Shown here: piece after piece, positions 19,675-28,675 of the stretch
How positions within the stretch are numbered: the stretch's first letter is position 1
How the letters are laid out: the number at the start of each line of letters is the position of its first letter
Assembly (NCBI GenBank): GCA_903911085.1
Contig: CAIWCC010000250.1
Coordinates: 45,407 to 109,406, forward strand
Length of the DNA: 64,000 bases
Reading direction: 5' to 3'
From: an uncultured Bacteroidales bacterium
GTDB lineage: Bacteria > Bacteroidota > Bacteroidia > Bacteroidales > Paludibacteraceae
The notes under the pieces: generated by a model
Database searches by the model: none
Seen by the model: the letters and a program-made list of their open reading frames with translations, nothing else
Told to the model about the DNA's origin: nothing
Made by a program: the position numbers and the translations under genes

Positions 19675-20307
19675 CTAAAGAATTGATTTAATGGCTTCTG
19701 TTACATACTCAGCGAGCATTTCGTAGCCTTTGTCAGTATAATGTACATTGGCTGGCTTTGAGTTATCAGGGTGAATGGTGAGCGATGGGGTATATAAATC
19801 CAACACTTTGATACCATTTTCTTTCATTACCTCTTCTGCTACTTTATTGTAACGTGCAGGGTCTTCCACCATTCTTCCATCTGCTTTTTCGGGCACTACT
19901 GTGGTATTAACAAATACCAATTTAGCAGTTGTTTGGCGAAGTGTTGCGATGATTTGTTTCAAGTTTTTTCTATATTCATCGAGCGTCACAGTTACTTTTC
20001 CATTCACGTTATACTTCCCCAAAGAATCTTTATGTACCATATCATGCAGTCCAAAGTTGAAGACTATCACATCCCATTGAGTACCTTCAGACCATACTTC
20101 CACGCTGTCGCATCCTCTTCGGGTAGAACCGCCATTACCCCTGTTGTGCTCTACATTAATATTCGGTGCTAAGGCCTTTTTTACAAATGGTGTGTAGCCC
20201 ATCGATATTGAGTCACCAATTATTAGCACGTTTTTCACTTCATCCTTTGTGGCTGCTATGCAGATCCAAAGTAAAAAGACAATTACAATTTTATTAAAAT
20301 ATCTCAT
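19675..20307 (-). CDS. SGNH/GDSL hydrolase, likely carbohydrate esterase
   Basis: Small secreted hydrolase of 210 aa with a signal peptide (about 1-20). The four SGNH blocks are present in order: Ser in GDSIS (about residue 34), Gly in RGNGG, Asn in FNFGLHD, and a C-terminal HY with upstream acidic residue in NVHYTDKGY. Members of this superfamily remove acetyl or other acyl esters. In this locus it could deacylate a glycan side group, but N-deacetylation of a glycosaminoglycan is not typical for the fold. It is separated from the upstream lyase gene by 73 nt and from the downstream glycosidase by 79 nt, consistent with one operon. Confidence 0.8.
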   Translation of the reverse strand: MRYFNKIVIVFLLWICIAATKDEVKNVLIIGDSISMGYTPFVKKALAPNINVEHNRGNGGSTRRGCDSVEVWSEGTQWDVIVFNFGLHDMVHKDSLGKYNVNGKVTVTLDEYRKNLKQIIATLRQTTAKLVFVNTTVVPEKADGRMVEDPARYNKVAEEVMKENGIKVLDLYTPSLTIHPDNSKPANVHYTDKGYEMLAEYVTEAIKSIL

Positions 20308-20380
20308 AATAATATCTGTTAATTAATTAAGTAATACGAATTATTTATTTTAACCTATTTATTCTAATGTATTTTTTGAT

Positions 20381-22249
20381 TTATAAAGCTATTTCCATCT
20401 TTATCTGCACATCACCCGTTTGATTAGGTACTTCAACTTTCAAAATATTGAATCCTTTATTCTCTTTTAGTGGTAGTTTTTGTTCAGCAGATTGTACAGA
20501 AAACCGTGCATTTGCCGGACTCAAAATTTTCACCTGAATGGTCTTTCCTTTTTTCTCCAAAACGGCAATTTTACCATCCAATTTAATTTTTGCATCAGTT
20601 AATCCTCTCCATGATACCGTACTTTTTTTCAGACCTGAATAATCATCTGTTATTAGTACTTTTTGGGCAAGTTTATCCATTGTCAAGGTTCTAAACATAG
20701 CCGTTGCGTAATCTTTATACGCTTCGCTCAAATCAATTTTCACACTTGAAACGGACTGATTTATTTTTACTTCAGAAAATTTGGATGTGGCATACATATT
20801 TTGGTTCATCTCGTTGATTACCGGCACATTGTGACTTAACGAACCAGCTCTAAAATACTTCCAACGCTGGCCATGCATATCAAAATAATCAGCTAAGCTA
20901 TATTCTTCTTTCCCAAGTTCAAAAAACCAGCATTCACCCAATGCATAATACTCAAACCTACCCAAATCAAGATGCCCGTGATTAACCTGATTGTAACCGG
21001 CCTTAATATTTACATAAACGGCATTGGGGTTATTCCATTCTGTACGCATGGTAGCCACTTCAACCGGACCTTTAAAATAAGCATCAGTTGGAAGCAGTTC
21101 AAAAGTAGTAGAAATTTTGGGTTGAAAAAACAAAACATCATAAATTGTTGCAGCACGTTTACTTGACGACAGTAAATCGTGTTCGAAATTTACGAGTCGT
21201 TGGTCGTTAAATTGACCGCCCAACCACAATGCAATGCCTTCTGGTCTTACAGGATATCCGGGAGTACAATCAGCATAAGTAGATCCTATGCCATTTGGTG
21301 CAATAAGATGCCATCTAAAGTAATAGGTTTTGTCGAATCCTTCGAATTTAGATAATCCAAAATCGGTATTCAAAGCATTTTGCATGGCCTCCAAACCCAA
21401 AATACCAACCGAAGTGGCATATCCCCAATAACCAGTACCTTCGGGATAGGCGCCATCCAAAGCATACTCATTAAAAGCAGTTGCCATTGATTTTACGGCT
21501 TCAGGGACAATTTTTCCGGCAAAATAATTAAATGTAACATCCTCTTCTGCAATAGCCAATGAGCTAATTATCAATGCCGAATTACAAACGATATTCCAAT
21601 TATGACGTACATCTTTAAACCAACCAAACGGTGCGCCATCATAAGCTGCAATTCCGGGGTATAATCCGTTCTTAACAATTCCAACCCTTATGGTATTGCG
21701 GGTGTCAGCATCAAAATAATTATAAAAAATATCATAACCAATACCAATAGTTAAAGCCGCATCAGCTATTGGCAAAAACTCAACTCCCCAATATGATTTG
21801 GTGGAAGATTCAAGCATGAAATTAGTAGCTTTTTCGGCAAATCGGGAGTCATCAGTCCAACGGTATGCAAATCCAAGTACTAACATATCTGTTAGAAACT
21901 TTTTTTCATCCTTTTTCTCTGTCGATTTATATATTTTCTCAGCTTCCGTCAATATATCTTTCACATATTTTTGAAGCACTTTGTCTGAACTGAATTGTTT
22001 TTTCAACTCATGTATCCTATCATTAGTAACAAACATACGAGGATGCTCTTTTTTAATCTTTAACAGCACATCCGACGAGCTAATTTGAATCAAAGGAGTC
22101 TTTTTATACGGATTTTCAGGTGTTTTAATCACATATATTTTTTCATATTTGATCAATTCAATTTTTTTCTGCCTGGCACTATCTGTCTGACCTACAGCCA
22201 ACAGTGTGCTAACACACACGATTAAACTTACAAGAATTATTTTTTTCAT
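20381..22249 (-). CDS. Heparinase II/III-fold polysaccharide lyase, subfamily unclear
   Basis: Secreted protein of 622 aa: signal peptide about 1-20, an alpha-toroid about 65-370 beginning with the HPRMFV motif shared with heparinase II, and a beta-sandwich C-terminal half. Features common to PL12/PL15/PL21-type lyases are visible: HNWN at 216-219, a Tyr-rich AYPEGTGYWGY at 267-277, NHGHLD at 423-428 (in the place where heparinase II carries NHxHxD), and LSHN at 471-474. It does not match heparinase II or III closely, so I leave the family number open; PL15-like, PL33-like or PL37-like enzymes are alternatives. Placed between the oxidoreductase and the esterase, it probably gives the locus a third toroid-type lyase specificity. 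Confidence 0.78.
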   Translation of the reverse strand: MKKIILVSLIVCVSTLLAVGQTDSARQKKIELIKYEKIYVIKTPENPYKKTPLIQISSSDVLLKIKKEHPRMFVTNDRIHELKKQFSSDKVLQKYVKDILTEAEKIYKSTEKKDEKKFLTDMLVLGFAYRWTDDSRFAEKATNFMLESSTKSYWGVEFLPIADAALTIGIGYDIFYNYFDADTRNTIRVGIVKNGLYPGIAAYDGAPFGWFKDVRHNWNIVCNSALIISSLAIAEEDVTFNYFAGKIVPEAVKSMATAFNEYALDGAYPEGTGYWGYATSVGILGLEAMQNALNTDFGLSKFEGFDKTYYFRWHLIAPNGIGSTYADCTPGYPVRPEGIALWLGGQFNDQRLVNFEHDLLSSSKRAATIYDVLFFQPKISTTFELLPTDAYFKGPVEVATMRTEWNNPNAVYVNIKAGYNQVNHGHLDLGRFEYYALGECWFFELGKEEYSLADYFDMHGQRWKYFRAGSLSHNVPVINEMNQNMYATSKFSEVKINQSVSSVKIDLSEAYKDYATAMFRTLTMDKLAQKVLITDDYSGLKKSTVSWRGLTDAKIKLDGKIAVLEKKGKTIQVKILSPANARFSVQSAEQKLPLKENKGFNILKVEVPNQTGDVQIKMEIAL

Positions 22250-22297
22250 AATTAACGTATTATTGTTGATTTGTTTTTATTGTTGGTTTATTCCATG

Positions 22298-23293
22298 TCA
22301 ATTCTGAATAGTAAAATCATGATTTGGGTAAACAAGCCCAATTTCCCTTCTGATTTCATCCATTATGTTCATAATCATGACACTATCATCCCAAGTCCAT
22401 TTATCGCTTTGATTTTTTTGGTTTTCAAGACAATTAATCACTTCAATGGCTTCGTACGCATAAAGATTTTCGTTTACATCTACAACAATATCCTCAGGCT
22501 TACCATTTAGCGGAGTAATTGTAATCTGATTTGGGGCATAAACATATTGACTTAAATGAATATCACCTTTTTCGCAAAAAATAGTTGTATTACTATCTGT
22601 TTCAGCGAGTAACGATGTATAAATGGTTGCAAATGTATCGTCATCATAAACTAAATTTACATTGCAATTAGTATCCACTCCAGTGGCACCAATGGTTCCT
22701 GTTGCAGTAATTGATTTAGGTTTTCCAAGTAAAAATAGGGCTGTAAACAACGAATAAATGCCCATATCGAGCAATGCACCGCCAATCAAATCATTGCAAA
22801 AAAAACGATTATCGGGCGAAAACGGTTTACGTTCTCCAAAATTCGAAGTCAATAATTTTACTTTTCCAAGCATCCCCGAATCAATTATTTCTTTGACTTT
22901 AATGAGCCTTGGATTGAATCGTGTCCACAATGCTTCCATAAGAAATACATTTTTTTCACGCGCAGCATCTATCATTTTCTTCACTTCTTGTCCATTTACT
23001 GCAAACGGTTTTTCACAAAGTACATGTTTTCCCTTTGCTATAGCCATCAAAGTGTTTGCGCAATGGTAACTATGTGGTGTTGCCACGTAAATAATATCAA
23101 CCAATGTGTCGTTTAATAATTCTTCGTAACTACCATAAGCTTTGCAGTTGTAATTGGTTGCAAACTCCTGAGCTTTATCCAGACTTCTGGAACCTATTGC
23201 ATATAATTTAGATTGTGGTACATAATGCAGCGCTTCCGCCATTTTATTTGCTATCCAGCCGGTACCTATTATTCCCCAATTGTATGTTTTCAT
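22298..23293 (-). CDS. Gfo/Idh/MocA family NAD(P)-dependent oxidoreductase
   Basis: Cytoplasmic protein of 331 aa without a signal peptide. An N-terminal Rossmann domain carries the dinucleotide loop GIIGTGWIANK (about 7-17), followed by ATPHSYH and the family hallmark EKPFA around residues 94-98 with the catalytic-site lysine; the C-terminal half is the alpha/beta substrate domain. Members oxidise or reduce sugars and derivatives, and some (GH109-type) are glycosidases that use NAD. It is the only clearly cytoplasmic enzyme in this PUL besides the regulator, so it may act on an imported uronate, hexosamine or deoxy-keto sugar released by the lyases. Spacing to neighbours is 41 and 48 nt, within the operon. 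Substrate unknown. Confidence 0.85.
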   Translation of the reverse strand: MKTYNWGIIGTGWIANKMAEALHYVPQSKLYAIGSRSLDKAQEFATNYNCKAYGSYEELLNDTLVDIIYVATPHSYHCANTLMAIAKGKHVLCEKPFAVNGQEVKKMIDAAREKNVFLMEALWTRFNPRLIKVKEIIDSGMLGKVKLLTSNFGERKPFSPDNRFFCNDLIGGALLDMGIYSLFTALFLLGKPKSITATGTIGATGVDTNCNVNLVYDDDTFATIYTSLLAETDSNTTIFCEKGDIHLSQYVYAPNQITITPLNGKPEDIVVDVNENLYAYEAIEVINCLENQKNQSDKWTWDDSVMIMNIMDEIRREIGLVYPNHDFTIQN

Positions 23294-23334
23294 CTGTTAG
23301 AAATTTATTTATTATAATACCTATTTTAAAATTA

Positions 23335-24108
23335 CTATTTTGGATTCACAGACTCATAATTTGCACTTGAACCACCTATTTTTATATCATCAAAGTAACA
23401 TTTCAAGGTTTCATGCTCTGTATTCCCTGCACCAAGGTAAATTCCCCATTTTATTCGGGTACGGGCATTTTTAATCCCATTTTGACGTGCTGCGCTATAT
23501 ATCTTTACATCGTTTTTCCAAATCTCTATCAAACCGGTATCATTGCTTCGGAACCTGCAATGAAATACAAACCGATCCCATTTGCCATAATTAACGCTTG
23601 AAAGATCATCATTACAGGTATGTGGGTCGCAAAGCGATTCAAATTCGCGTAATTTCCATTTGTCAGTAGTGGCACTTAGCCTTAATTGATAATGACCTTT
23701 CCCGTTTTTCGGAAAGAAGATGTTATGCACCGGACCTATTTGAAAAATGGAAACATTGGTATTTGAACCTGTAAATGGCTCTTTAAACTTTAATATCCTC
23801 ACTCCTATCCAAAATTCATCTCCATGCACCGAGTCTATTGAATCGGCATAAAAGTAATGCGGAGATTTAGCACCCACGCTTGCCTCACTGCGATACTCAC
23901 CATCCGGCAACACAAATTGCATCACTTTATTGGTTGAATCAAGTGGATCGGGAACTATGCTTACATTGGAAGTTAGTTCGTTCAAATCATGTAGTGGATT
24001 CGACTCACTAAAATTCCATTGGTATAGTAGAGGAACTTTCGGTTTTTCAGTTGCCGTGACCATTAGACTTAGACATGCAAAAGAAAAAATTAAAAAATTA
24101 GATCTCAT
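23335..24108 (-). CDS. Heparin lyase I-like polysaccharide lyase, copy 4 (non-lipoprotein)
   Basis: Protein of 257 aa, last of four tandem paralogues. It has a signal peptide (about 1-20) without the lipobox Cys that the other three carry, so it is probably periplasmic or secreted. The body is a beta-jelly roll of the heparin-lyase-I/glucuronan-lyase type: EYRSEAS (71-77), IFQIG (121-125), GKWDRFVFHCRF (175-186), IEIWKND (194-200), KWGIY (220-224) and CYFDDIKIG (237-245). In heparinase I the strand after the RTE motif ends in Q-W-H with a catalytic His; here the place reads IFQIGPV, so the mechanism or substrate may differ. The family call rests on motif order and fold, not on conserved catalysis; substrate inferred from neighbours. 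Confidence 0.65.
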   Translation of the reverse strand: MRSNFLIFSFACLSLMVTATEKPKVPLLYQWNFSESNPLHDLNELTSNVSIVPDPLDSTNKVMQFVLPDGEYRSEASVGAKSPHYFYADSIDSVHGDEFWIGVRILKFKEPFTGSNTNVSIFQIGPVHNIFFPKNGKGHYQLRLSATTDKWKLREFESLCDPHTCNDDLSSVNYGKWDRFVFHCRFRSNDTGLIEIWKNDVKIYSAARQNGIKNARTRIKWGIYLGAGNTEHETLKCYFDDIKIGGSSANYESVNPK

Positions 24109-24129
24109 CTATGATTATTTTTAAAATTA

Positions 24130-24936
24130 TTATTTTGGGACAACATCATTATAACCTGCATTTAGATTTCCAATTTTTATGTCATCAAAATAGCATTTTA
24201 TCGTTTCATGAACCGTATTACCGGCACCAATATAAATACCCCATTTAATGCGGGTGCGGTCGTATTGAACACCATTTTGACGAGCCGCAGAATAGATTTT
24301 CACATCGTTTTTCCACACTTCCATCAATCCTGTATTATTACTCCGGAATCTACAATGTAAAACGAAACGCTCCCACTTTCCATATCTTGTTGTAGATATA
24401 GTGTCAGCATAGTAGCCTGGGTTACAAGACGATGTAAATTCTCGCCACTTCCATTTATCCGTGGTAGTACTTAAAATTAATTGGTAAAGACCGGATCCGT
24501 TTGTCGGGTCGTTGGTCCTTTGCACTGGTCCGATTTGAAAGATGGAGGCATTGGTATTTGCTCCTGAAAAAGGCTCTTTATATTTTAAAATCCTCACTCC
24601 TGCCCAAATTTCATCCCCATGAATGGAATCAGTGGATTTATCTATATAAAAATAATGCGGAGAACCAGCACCTACACTTGCCTCGGTACGGTACTCACCT
24701 GTTGGCAATACAACTTGCATTACTTTATTTGAATTGTCAAGTGGATCACTAACTATACTAACATTTGGCGTAAGTTCGTTCAAATCGTGGAGTGGATTGG
24801 ACTCACTAAAATTCCATGTAAATAATAGCTTTTTTGCAGTCGGTGGATTGACAATTGGGTCACCACCATCAGGTTTACAACAAGTAAAAAGAAGAAATAT
24901 TAGGAAGTATAATGATACTTTTTTTGAGATTTCCAT
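24130..24936 (-). CDS. Heparin lyase I-like lipoprotein, copy 3
   Basis: I place the start at ATG 24936 (268 aa) rather than at 25014. The internal start gives a proper lipoprotein signal, MEISKKVSLYF then LLFTCC with the lipid-acceptor Cys, and removes an overlap with the upstream gene, whose stop is at 24971. The upstream copy shows the same arrangement. The mature part repeats the family order: NFSESNPLHDL, EYRTEAS, IFQIGPV, GKWERFVLHC, MEVWKND, IKWGIYIGAG and CYFDDIKIG. It closely resembles copies 2 and 4 and is more distant from copy 1. Likely anchored in the outer membrane. Expected to cleave a uronic-acid polysaccharide; the classical heparinase I histidine position is not evident. Confidence 0.68.
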   Translation of the reverse strand: MEISKKVSLYFLIFLLFTCCKPDGGDPIVNPPTAKKLLFTWNFSESNPLHDLNELTPNVSIVSDPLDNSNKVMQVVLPTGEYRTEASVGAGSPHYFYIDKSTDSIHGDEIWAGVRILKYKEPFSGANTNASIFQIGPVQRTNDPTNGSGLYQLILSTTTDKWKWREFTSSCNPGYYADTISTTRYGKWERFVLHCRFRSNNTGLMEVWKNDVKIYSAARQNGVQYDRTRIKWGIYIGAGNTVHETIKCYFDDIKIGNLNAGYNDVVPK

Positions 24937-24970
24937 TTTTATTGAGATTGGATATTGTGAATTCAATGAT

Positions 24971-25780
24971 TTATTTTGGAACGACATCATCATAACCAGC
25001 ATTTCGATTTCCAATTTTCACGTCATCGAAATAGCATTTCAAGGTTTCGTGTACTGTATTCCCTGCACCAATATAAATACCCCATTTAATTCTGGTGCGG
25101 TCATATTTTATTGCATTTTGACGGGCGACAGAATATATTTTTATATCGTTTTGCCACACTTCCATTAAACCGGTATTATTACTTCGTACCCTGCAATGAA
25201 ACACAAACCGATCCCATTTCCCATAATTAACACCCGAAATTTCTCCACTATAAGTATTTGGGTCGAATACTGAAGTATATTCCCTCCACTTCCATTTATT
25301 AGCAGTAGTACTTAATGTTAACTGATAATGTCCCGCGCTTGTTGTACCAGGATAAGTAACAGTGTTTTGCACCGGTCCGATTTGAAAGATTGATGGTGTC
25401 GTATTTGATCCGGTGAAAGGCTCTTTGTATTTTAGAATTCTCATTCCTACCCAAAATTCATCCCCATGATCCGAATCATTTGTATCTGCATTAAAATAAT
25501 GTGGTGAAACAGTACCTACGCTTGCCTCAGTACGATATTCACCGTTTGGTAATACGAATTGTAACACTTTATTCGTCGAATCAAGAGGATCTTTAACCAC
25601 GCTTACGTTGGAATTCACCTCTCCTAAATCGTGGAGTGGATTGGACTCACTAAAATTCCATGAATATAAAATCTTTATCGCAATCGGTGGATCGGAAATT
25701 GGGTCGTCGCTATTCGGTTTACAACAAGTAAAAAGAAATAATATTATGCAGTATAATGATACTTTTTTTGAACTTTCCAT
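24971..25780 (-). CDS. Heparin lyase I-like lipoprotein, copy 2
   Basis: I choose ATG 25780 (269 aa) over 25798: it begins MESSKKVSLYC, parallel to copy 3, and leads into LFLFTCC with a lipobox Cys. The 25798 start would add six residues (MPNFIK) and is still possible. The jelly-roll body shows EYRTEAS, IFQIGPV, GKWDRFVFHCR, MEVWQND, IKWGIYIGAG and CYFDDVKIG. Compared with copy 3, an extra few residues lie in the loop after IFQIGPVQ. With the chosen starts the gaps to copies 1 and 3 are 32 and 34 nt, an equal spacing that fits a duplicated gene-plus-leader unit. Likely a surface or periplasm-facing lipoprotein lyase; substrate inferred as heparan-like. Confidence 0.68.
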   Translation of the reverse strand: MESSKKVSLYCIILFLFTCCKPNSDDPISDPPIAIKILYSWNFSESNPLHDLGEVNSNVSVVKDPLDSTNKVLQFVLPNGEYRTEASVGTVSPHYFNADTNDSDHGDEFWVGMRILKYKEPFTGSNTTPSIFQIGPVQNTVTYPGTTSAGHYQLTLSTTANKWKWREYTSVFDPNTYSGEISGVNYGKWDRFVFHCRVRSNNTGLMEVWQNDIKIYSVARQNAIKYDRTRIKWGIYIGAGNTVHETLKCYFDDVKIGNRNAGYDDVVPK

Positions 25781-25812
25781 TTTAATAAAATTGGGCATTA
25801 GAAATTCAATAA

Positions 25813-26625
25813 TTATTTTGGAACAACATCGTTATAACTTGCATTTCGATTTCCAATTTTCACATCGTCAAAATAACAAACCAAATTGGGATGTGCAGTA
25901 TTTCCAATTCCACCGTAAACGCCCCAGACTATTCTGGTTTGCGATTTTGCTGTTCCATTTTGCCGGGTGGCAGAATAAATAAGTTGCCCATCTTTCCAAA
26001 CTTCAATCAACCCGGTAGCATTGCTTTTAAATTTACAATGAAACACGAATTTTTCCCATGAACCATAATTCACAGTCACTACATCACTCGTTGTTTCATT
26101 TGGGTCAAAGGTTGATTTGAATTCGCGCCATCGCCATTTATTATAGGATGATTTCCATTGTAGCTGATAATGGCCCGCACTGGTTACGCCGGGATTATTC
26201 GTTGGATTATTTATTGGTCCTATTTGTACAATACTCGGATTGCAATCAAAATCTTCGTGAACTTTCAGAATACGAATTCCTAACCAAAACTCATCTCCGG
26301 TTTCTAAACTACTGTCATCCGCATGAAAATAATTCAGTGAAGTTGATTTTCTCATCATTGGCGACACTTCTGTGCGATATTCGCCTTCAGGTGAACTACA
26401 CATCATCACTTTATTCGTCGGATTAAGCGGATCAGCAACAATTTGAATATCTTTAGAAGGATATCCCAATAAACCTGTTGGCTCTTTTTCAAAGTCCCAT
26501 TGAAGAAAAACTTTGGAATAATCTGCTGTAGGTAGCTTTATAGGCTCTTCAACAGCACTTTTACATGATGTAAATAAAAGTATTAAGTTGACAAAAATAA
26601 TAATCATGAATTGAATATATTTCAT
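25813..26625 (-). CDS. Heparin lyase I-like lipoprotein, copy 1
   Basis: Protein of 270 aa with a lipoprotein signal, MKYIQFMIIIF then LLFTSC. This is the most divergent of the four copies: the start of the mature domain reads FLQWDFEKEPTGLLG instead of NFSESNPLHDL, but EYRTEVS, GDEFWLGIRIL, SIVQIGPI, GSWEKFVFHCKF, IEVWKDG and CYFDDVKIG follow in the usual order. It is the first of the series and lies 16 nt after heparinase III, so it probably represents the older copy from which the others diverged, or a separate specificity. It belongs to the jelly-roll polysaccharide lyase group that includes heparinase I; catalytic residues cannot be assigned securely. Confidence 0.66.
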   Translation of the reverse strand: MKYIQFMIIIFVNLILLFTSCKSAVEEPIKLPTADYSKVFLQWDFEKEPTGLLGYPSKDIQIVADPLNPTNKVMMCSSPEGEYRTEVSPMMRKSTSLNYFHADDSSLETGDEFWLGIRILKVHEDFDCNPSIVQIGPINNPTNNPGVTSAGHYQLQWKSSYNKWRWREFKSTFDPNETTSDVVTVNYGSWEKFVFHCKFKSNATGLIEVWKDGQLIYSATRQNGTAKSQTRIVWGVYGGIGNTAHPNLVCYFDDVKIGNRNASYNDVVPK

Positions 26626-26641
26626 TTGACAGTTGAAGATT

Positions 26642-28660
26642 TTATTTTCCTAACTGATATGTCAGATTTGTTTTTTTGCCGTTTATTGTTACTGATAATT
26701 TGAGGTTATTATCGTTAAATTCCTTCGAATCAAATGAAGCATTTATTTTCGGTAATTGATTTAAGGTATTGTAAGGCATAATTACAGTAATATACCTCAC
26801 AGGCTTAGTGTTTTTCTTCTCAACATCAAATGAAAATGCTTTCCGTGGAAATTTTTCCTTTGCCTTGTATGAAATCCATCCCTCCTGCTCCTGCTTTTTC
26901 TGATTTTGATTGCAGAAAGTCTTAAGCATCATATTGTTGCCATCTTTGAATTGGGTTTCCACCTGATTCAATAAAGTATCCATCTTAACAGGTCCTTCAC
27001 AAAGATTGAAGTGTAAACCAATCAAACCTGTAGTTTCGCCAATAGCCTCATCCACAACAACAAAGAACTTTTTATCAACGAAAAACACTGAACGTCTGTG
27101 GGTTAAACTTTTGTAAGATGGATTTTCAACAACAAGAATTTCTATATCATTACCGGTTTTCCAAAGCAGGCATTTACTGTTTGTCACTTCCAGATTCTTG
27201 TTATTAAGCGTTAGAGTATTGTGAACCTTTGTCTGTTTGAACGATTCACGCATCCGCGTTACTTCAGCATCGCCACCGTAAGAAAAGGATCCGGCATCCG
27301 GGAAGAAATTTCTGCCGTTAAACATGATATTAAAAGTTCCATTATCGGGTTGAGCATGCCATCCTGCCTGTGGTCCAGCTTTGAGCACCATAGCGGTTGC
27401 ATTTTCAGTCCAGTCACTTCGGAATATATAAAAACCGGAAGTATTGAATGCCCTTGAAGCATATTCTGGTGCTTCGCCTGATTTACCTCCCGAAATAAAG
27501 TACTGCAATGCTTTATCCTCAGGAAAAGAGGTTTTCCAATCTTTGAATGATTTCAGTGCATCGGATTTCACCTTCTTAGTCATATCGCTGAACATTGGAC
27601 ATGATAAATCCGGCAATAAAATATTATAATATGCCTGAATCATTCCGGAAATTGTTTGTCGGTACCACGAAGGAAACATGTAAGTATATCCATTGACTTC
27701 GGCAACCCGCAGAGCTGACAAAAATATACCTATACAGCCGCTATGATATCCGGGGTCGAGTTCAAATTGAAAACCATCGGGGTAAATTTGTTTGGGCATC
27801 TCCCTGACCAAAATCTCAGAACCCGAATTCCGCCACGTGGCGGCATCTTTAAATTCAGGAAAAAAAACTCCGGCAAACAAAATACGCTGTGCTTCAAAAA
27901 GTAAATGATTGCCCTCTTTAGAATAATGTTTTAATACAAAATCGGCATGGCGATGTGTGTTCCACAAAAAAACCGATAGAAATTCAGGTGTAAAGGAATT
28001 TGAATTCCGGTAAAGCTGAAAAATTGTATATTGTTCTGATAACCGGTGACTTACTTCCATTGGGCGCCAAGCATATCGCATATTATTGTCGTCAACCTTA
28101 TTATCTTCAATCAATTGTTCTTCTTTGGAAAGTTCCTTTTTAGGCTGAGCAATAAGCGGATTTTTCTTTATCCAATCCAGGTACTGGAAAGTCCATTCTT
28201 TTGCATATTTTTCATCACCATTGATATAAAACATTTTTCCCATAGGGATAAACCACTTCTGACGATGCAGCTGCCACCTGAGTTCATTATCACGCACAGG
28301 CCAGTATGTCCAGTCAATGTCTTTGCCGTAGTTAAAGGGTTTAAACCCATTATACGAAAAGAAAGTATGCTGCATTGCATCTTCAGCCATTTTCTTTTCT
28401 TCAGGAGAAATGCTAGTATTATCTTGTTTGAAAGCAGGATTCACAACTGTTTCCCTATCACGATAGTATTTTAACAGCGCTTTTAATGCTTCCGTATCGT
28501 TACCTGCTAAATGAAGTTTTTTTACATTTTCGAGTCCTTTATAATTCAAATCGAGCAATGAGAATACATCTATATCGGAACTTTGACAATATATTTTTGA
28601 ATTATTAAAATATAAACTTACACACACAAGTAGAAGAAATAGTTTGATTTTCATTTTCAA
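26642..28660 (-). CDS. hepC: Heparinase III (PL12 heparan sulfate lyase)
   Basis: Periplasmic lyase of 672 aa that cuts the less sulfated regions of heparan sulfate. The alignment from memory with Pedobacter heparinus heparinase III (659 aa) runs over the full length, with a constant offset of 11 residues at the key sites: N251 (GNHLLFEAQR), Y305 (LDPGYH) and H435 (HAQPDNGTF). Signal peptide about 1-25, alpha-toroid about 50-385, beta-sandwich from about 400. The FDYGKDI-like NYGKDIDW and RWQLHR stretches are also conserved. A short insertion (about 170-190, rich in Glu and Lys) is not in the Pedobacter enzyme. It lies 15 nt after GH43 and 16 nt before the heparin-lyase-I-like series. Confidence 0.95.
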   Translation of the reverse strand: MKMKIKLFLLLVCVSLYFNNSKIYCQSSDIDVFSLLDLNYKGLENVKKLHLAGNDTEALKALLKYYRDRETVVNPAFKQDNTSISPEEKKMAEDAMQHTFFSYNGFKPFNYGKDIDWTYWPVRDNELRWQLHRQKWFIPMGKMFYINGDEKYAKEWTFQYLDWIKKNPLIAQPKKELSKEEQLIEDNKVDDNNMRYAWRPMEVSHRLSEQYTIFQLYRNSNSFTPEFLSVFLWNTHRHADFVLKHYSKEGNHLLFEAQRILFAGVFFPEFKDAATWRNSGSEILVREMPKQIYPDGFQFELDPGYHSGCIGIFLSALRVAEVNGYTYMFPSWYRQTISGMIQAYYNILLPDLSCPMFSDMTKKVKSDALKSFKDWKTSFPEDKALQYFISGGKSGEAPEYASRAFNTSGFYIFRSDWTENATAMVLKAGPQAGWHAQPDNGTFNIMFNGRNFFPDAGSFSYGGDAEVTRMRESFKQTKVHNTLTLNNKNLEVTNSKCLLWKTGNDIEILVVENPSYKSLTHRRSVFFVDKKFFVVVDEAIGETTGLIGLHFNLCEGPVKMDTLLNQVETQFKDGNNMMLKTFCNQNQKKQEQEGWISYKAKEKFPRKAFSFDVEKKNTKPVRYITVIMPYNTLNQLPKINASFDSKEFNDNNLKLSVTINGKKTNLTYQLGK

Positions 28661-28675
28661 TATATTTAGTTGATC

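Noticed and set aside
24061..25014. Frameshift or split-gene explanation for the small lyase genes
   Set aside because: Each copy has its own signal sequence, full motif order and stop; they are separate complete genes.
28046..28474. 142-codon plus-strand frame opposite heparinase III
   Set aside because: Antisense shadow of a gene whose full length matches heparinase III; no start context or family match.
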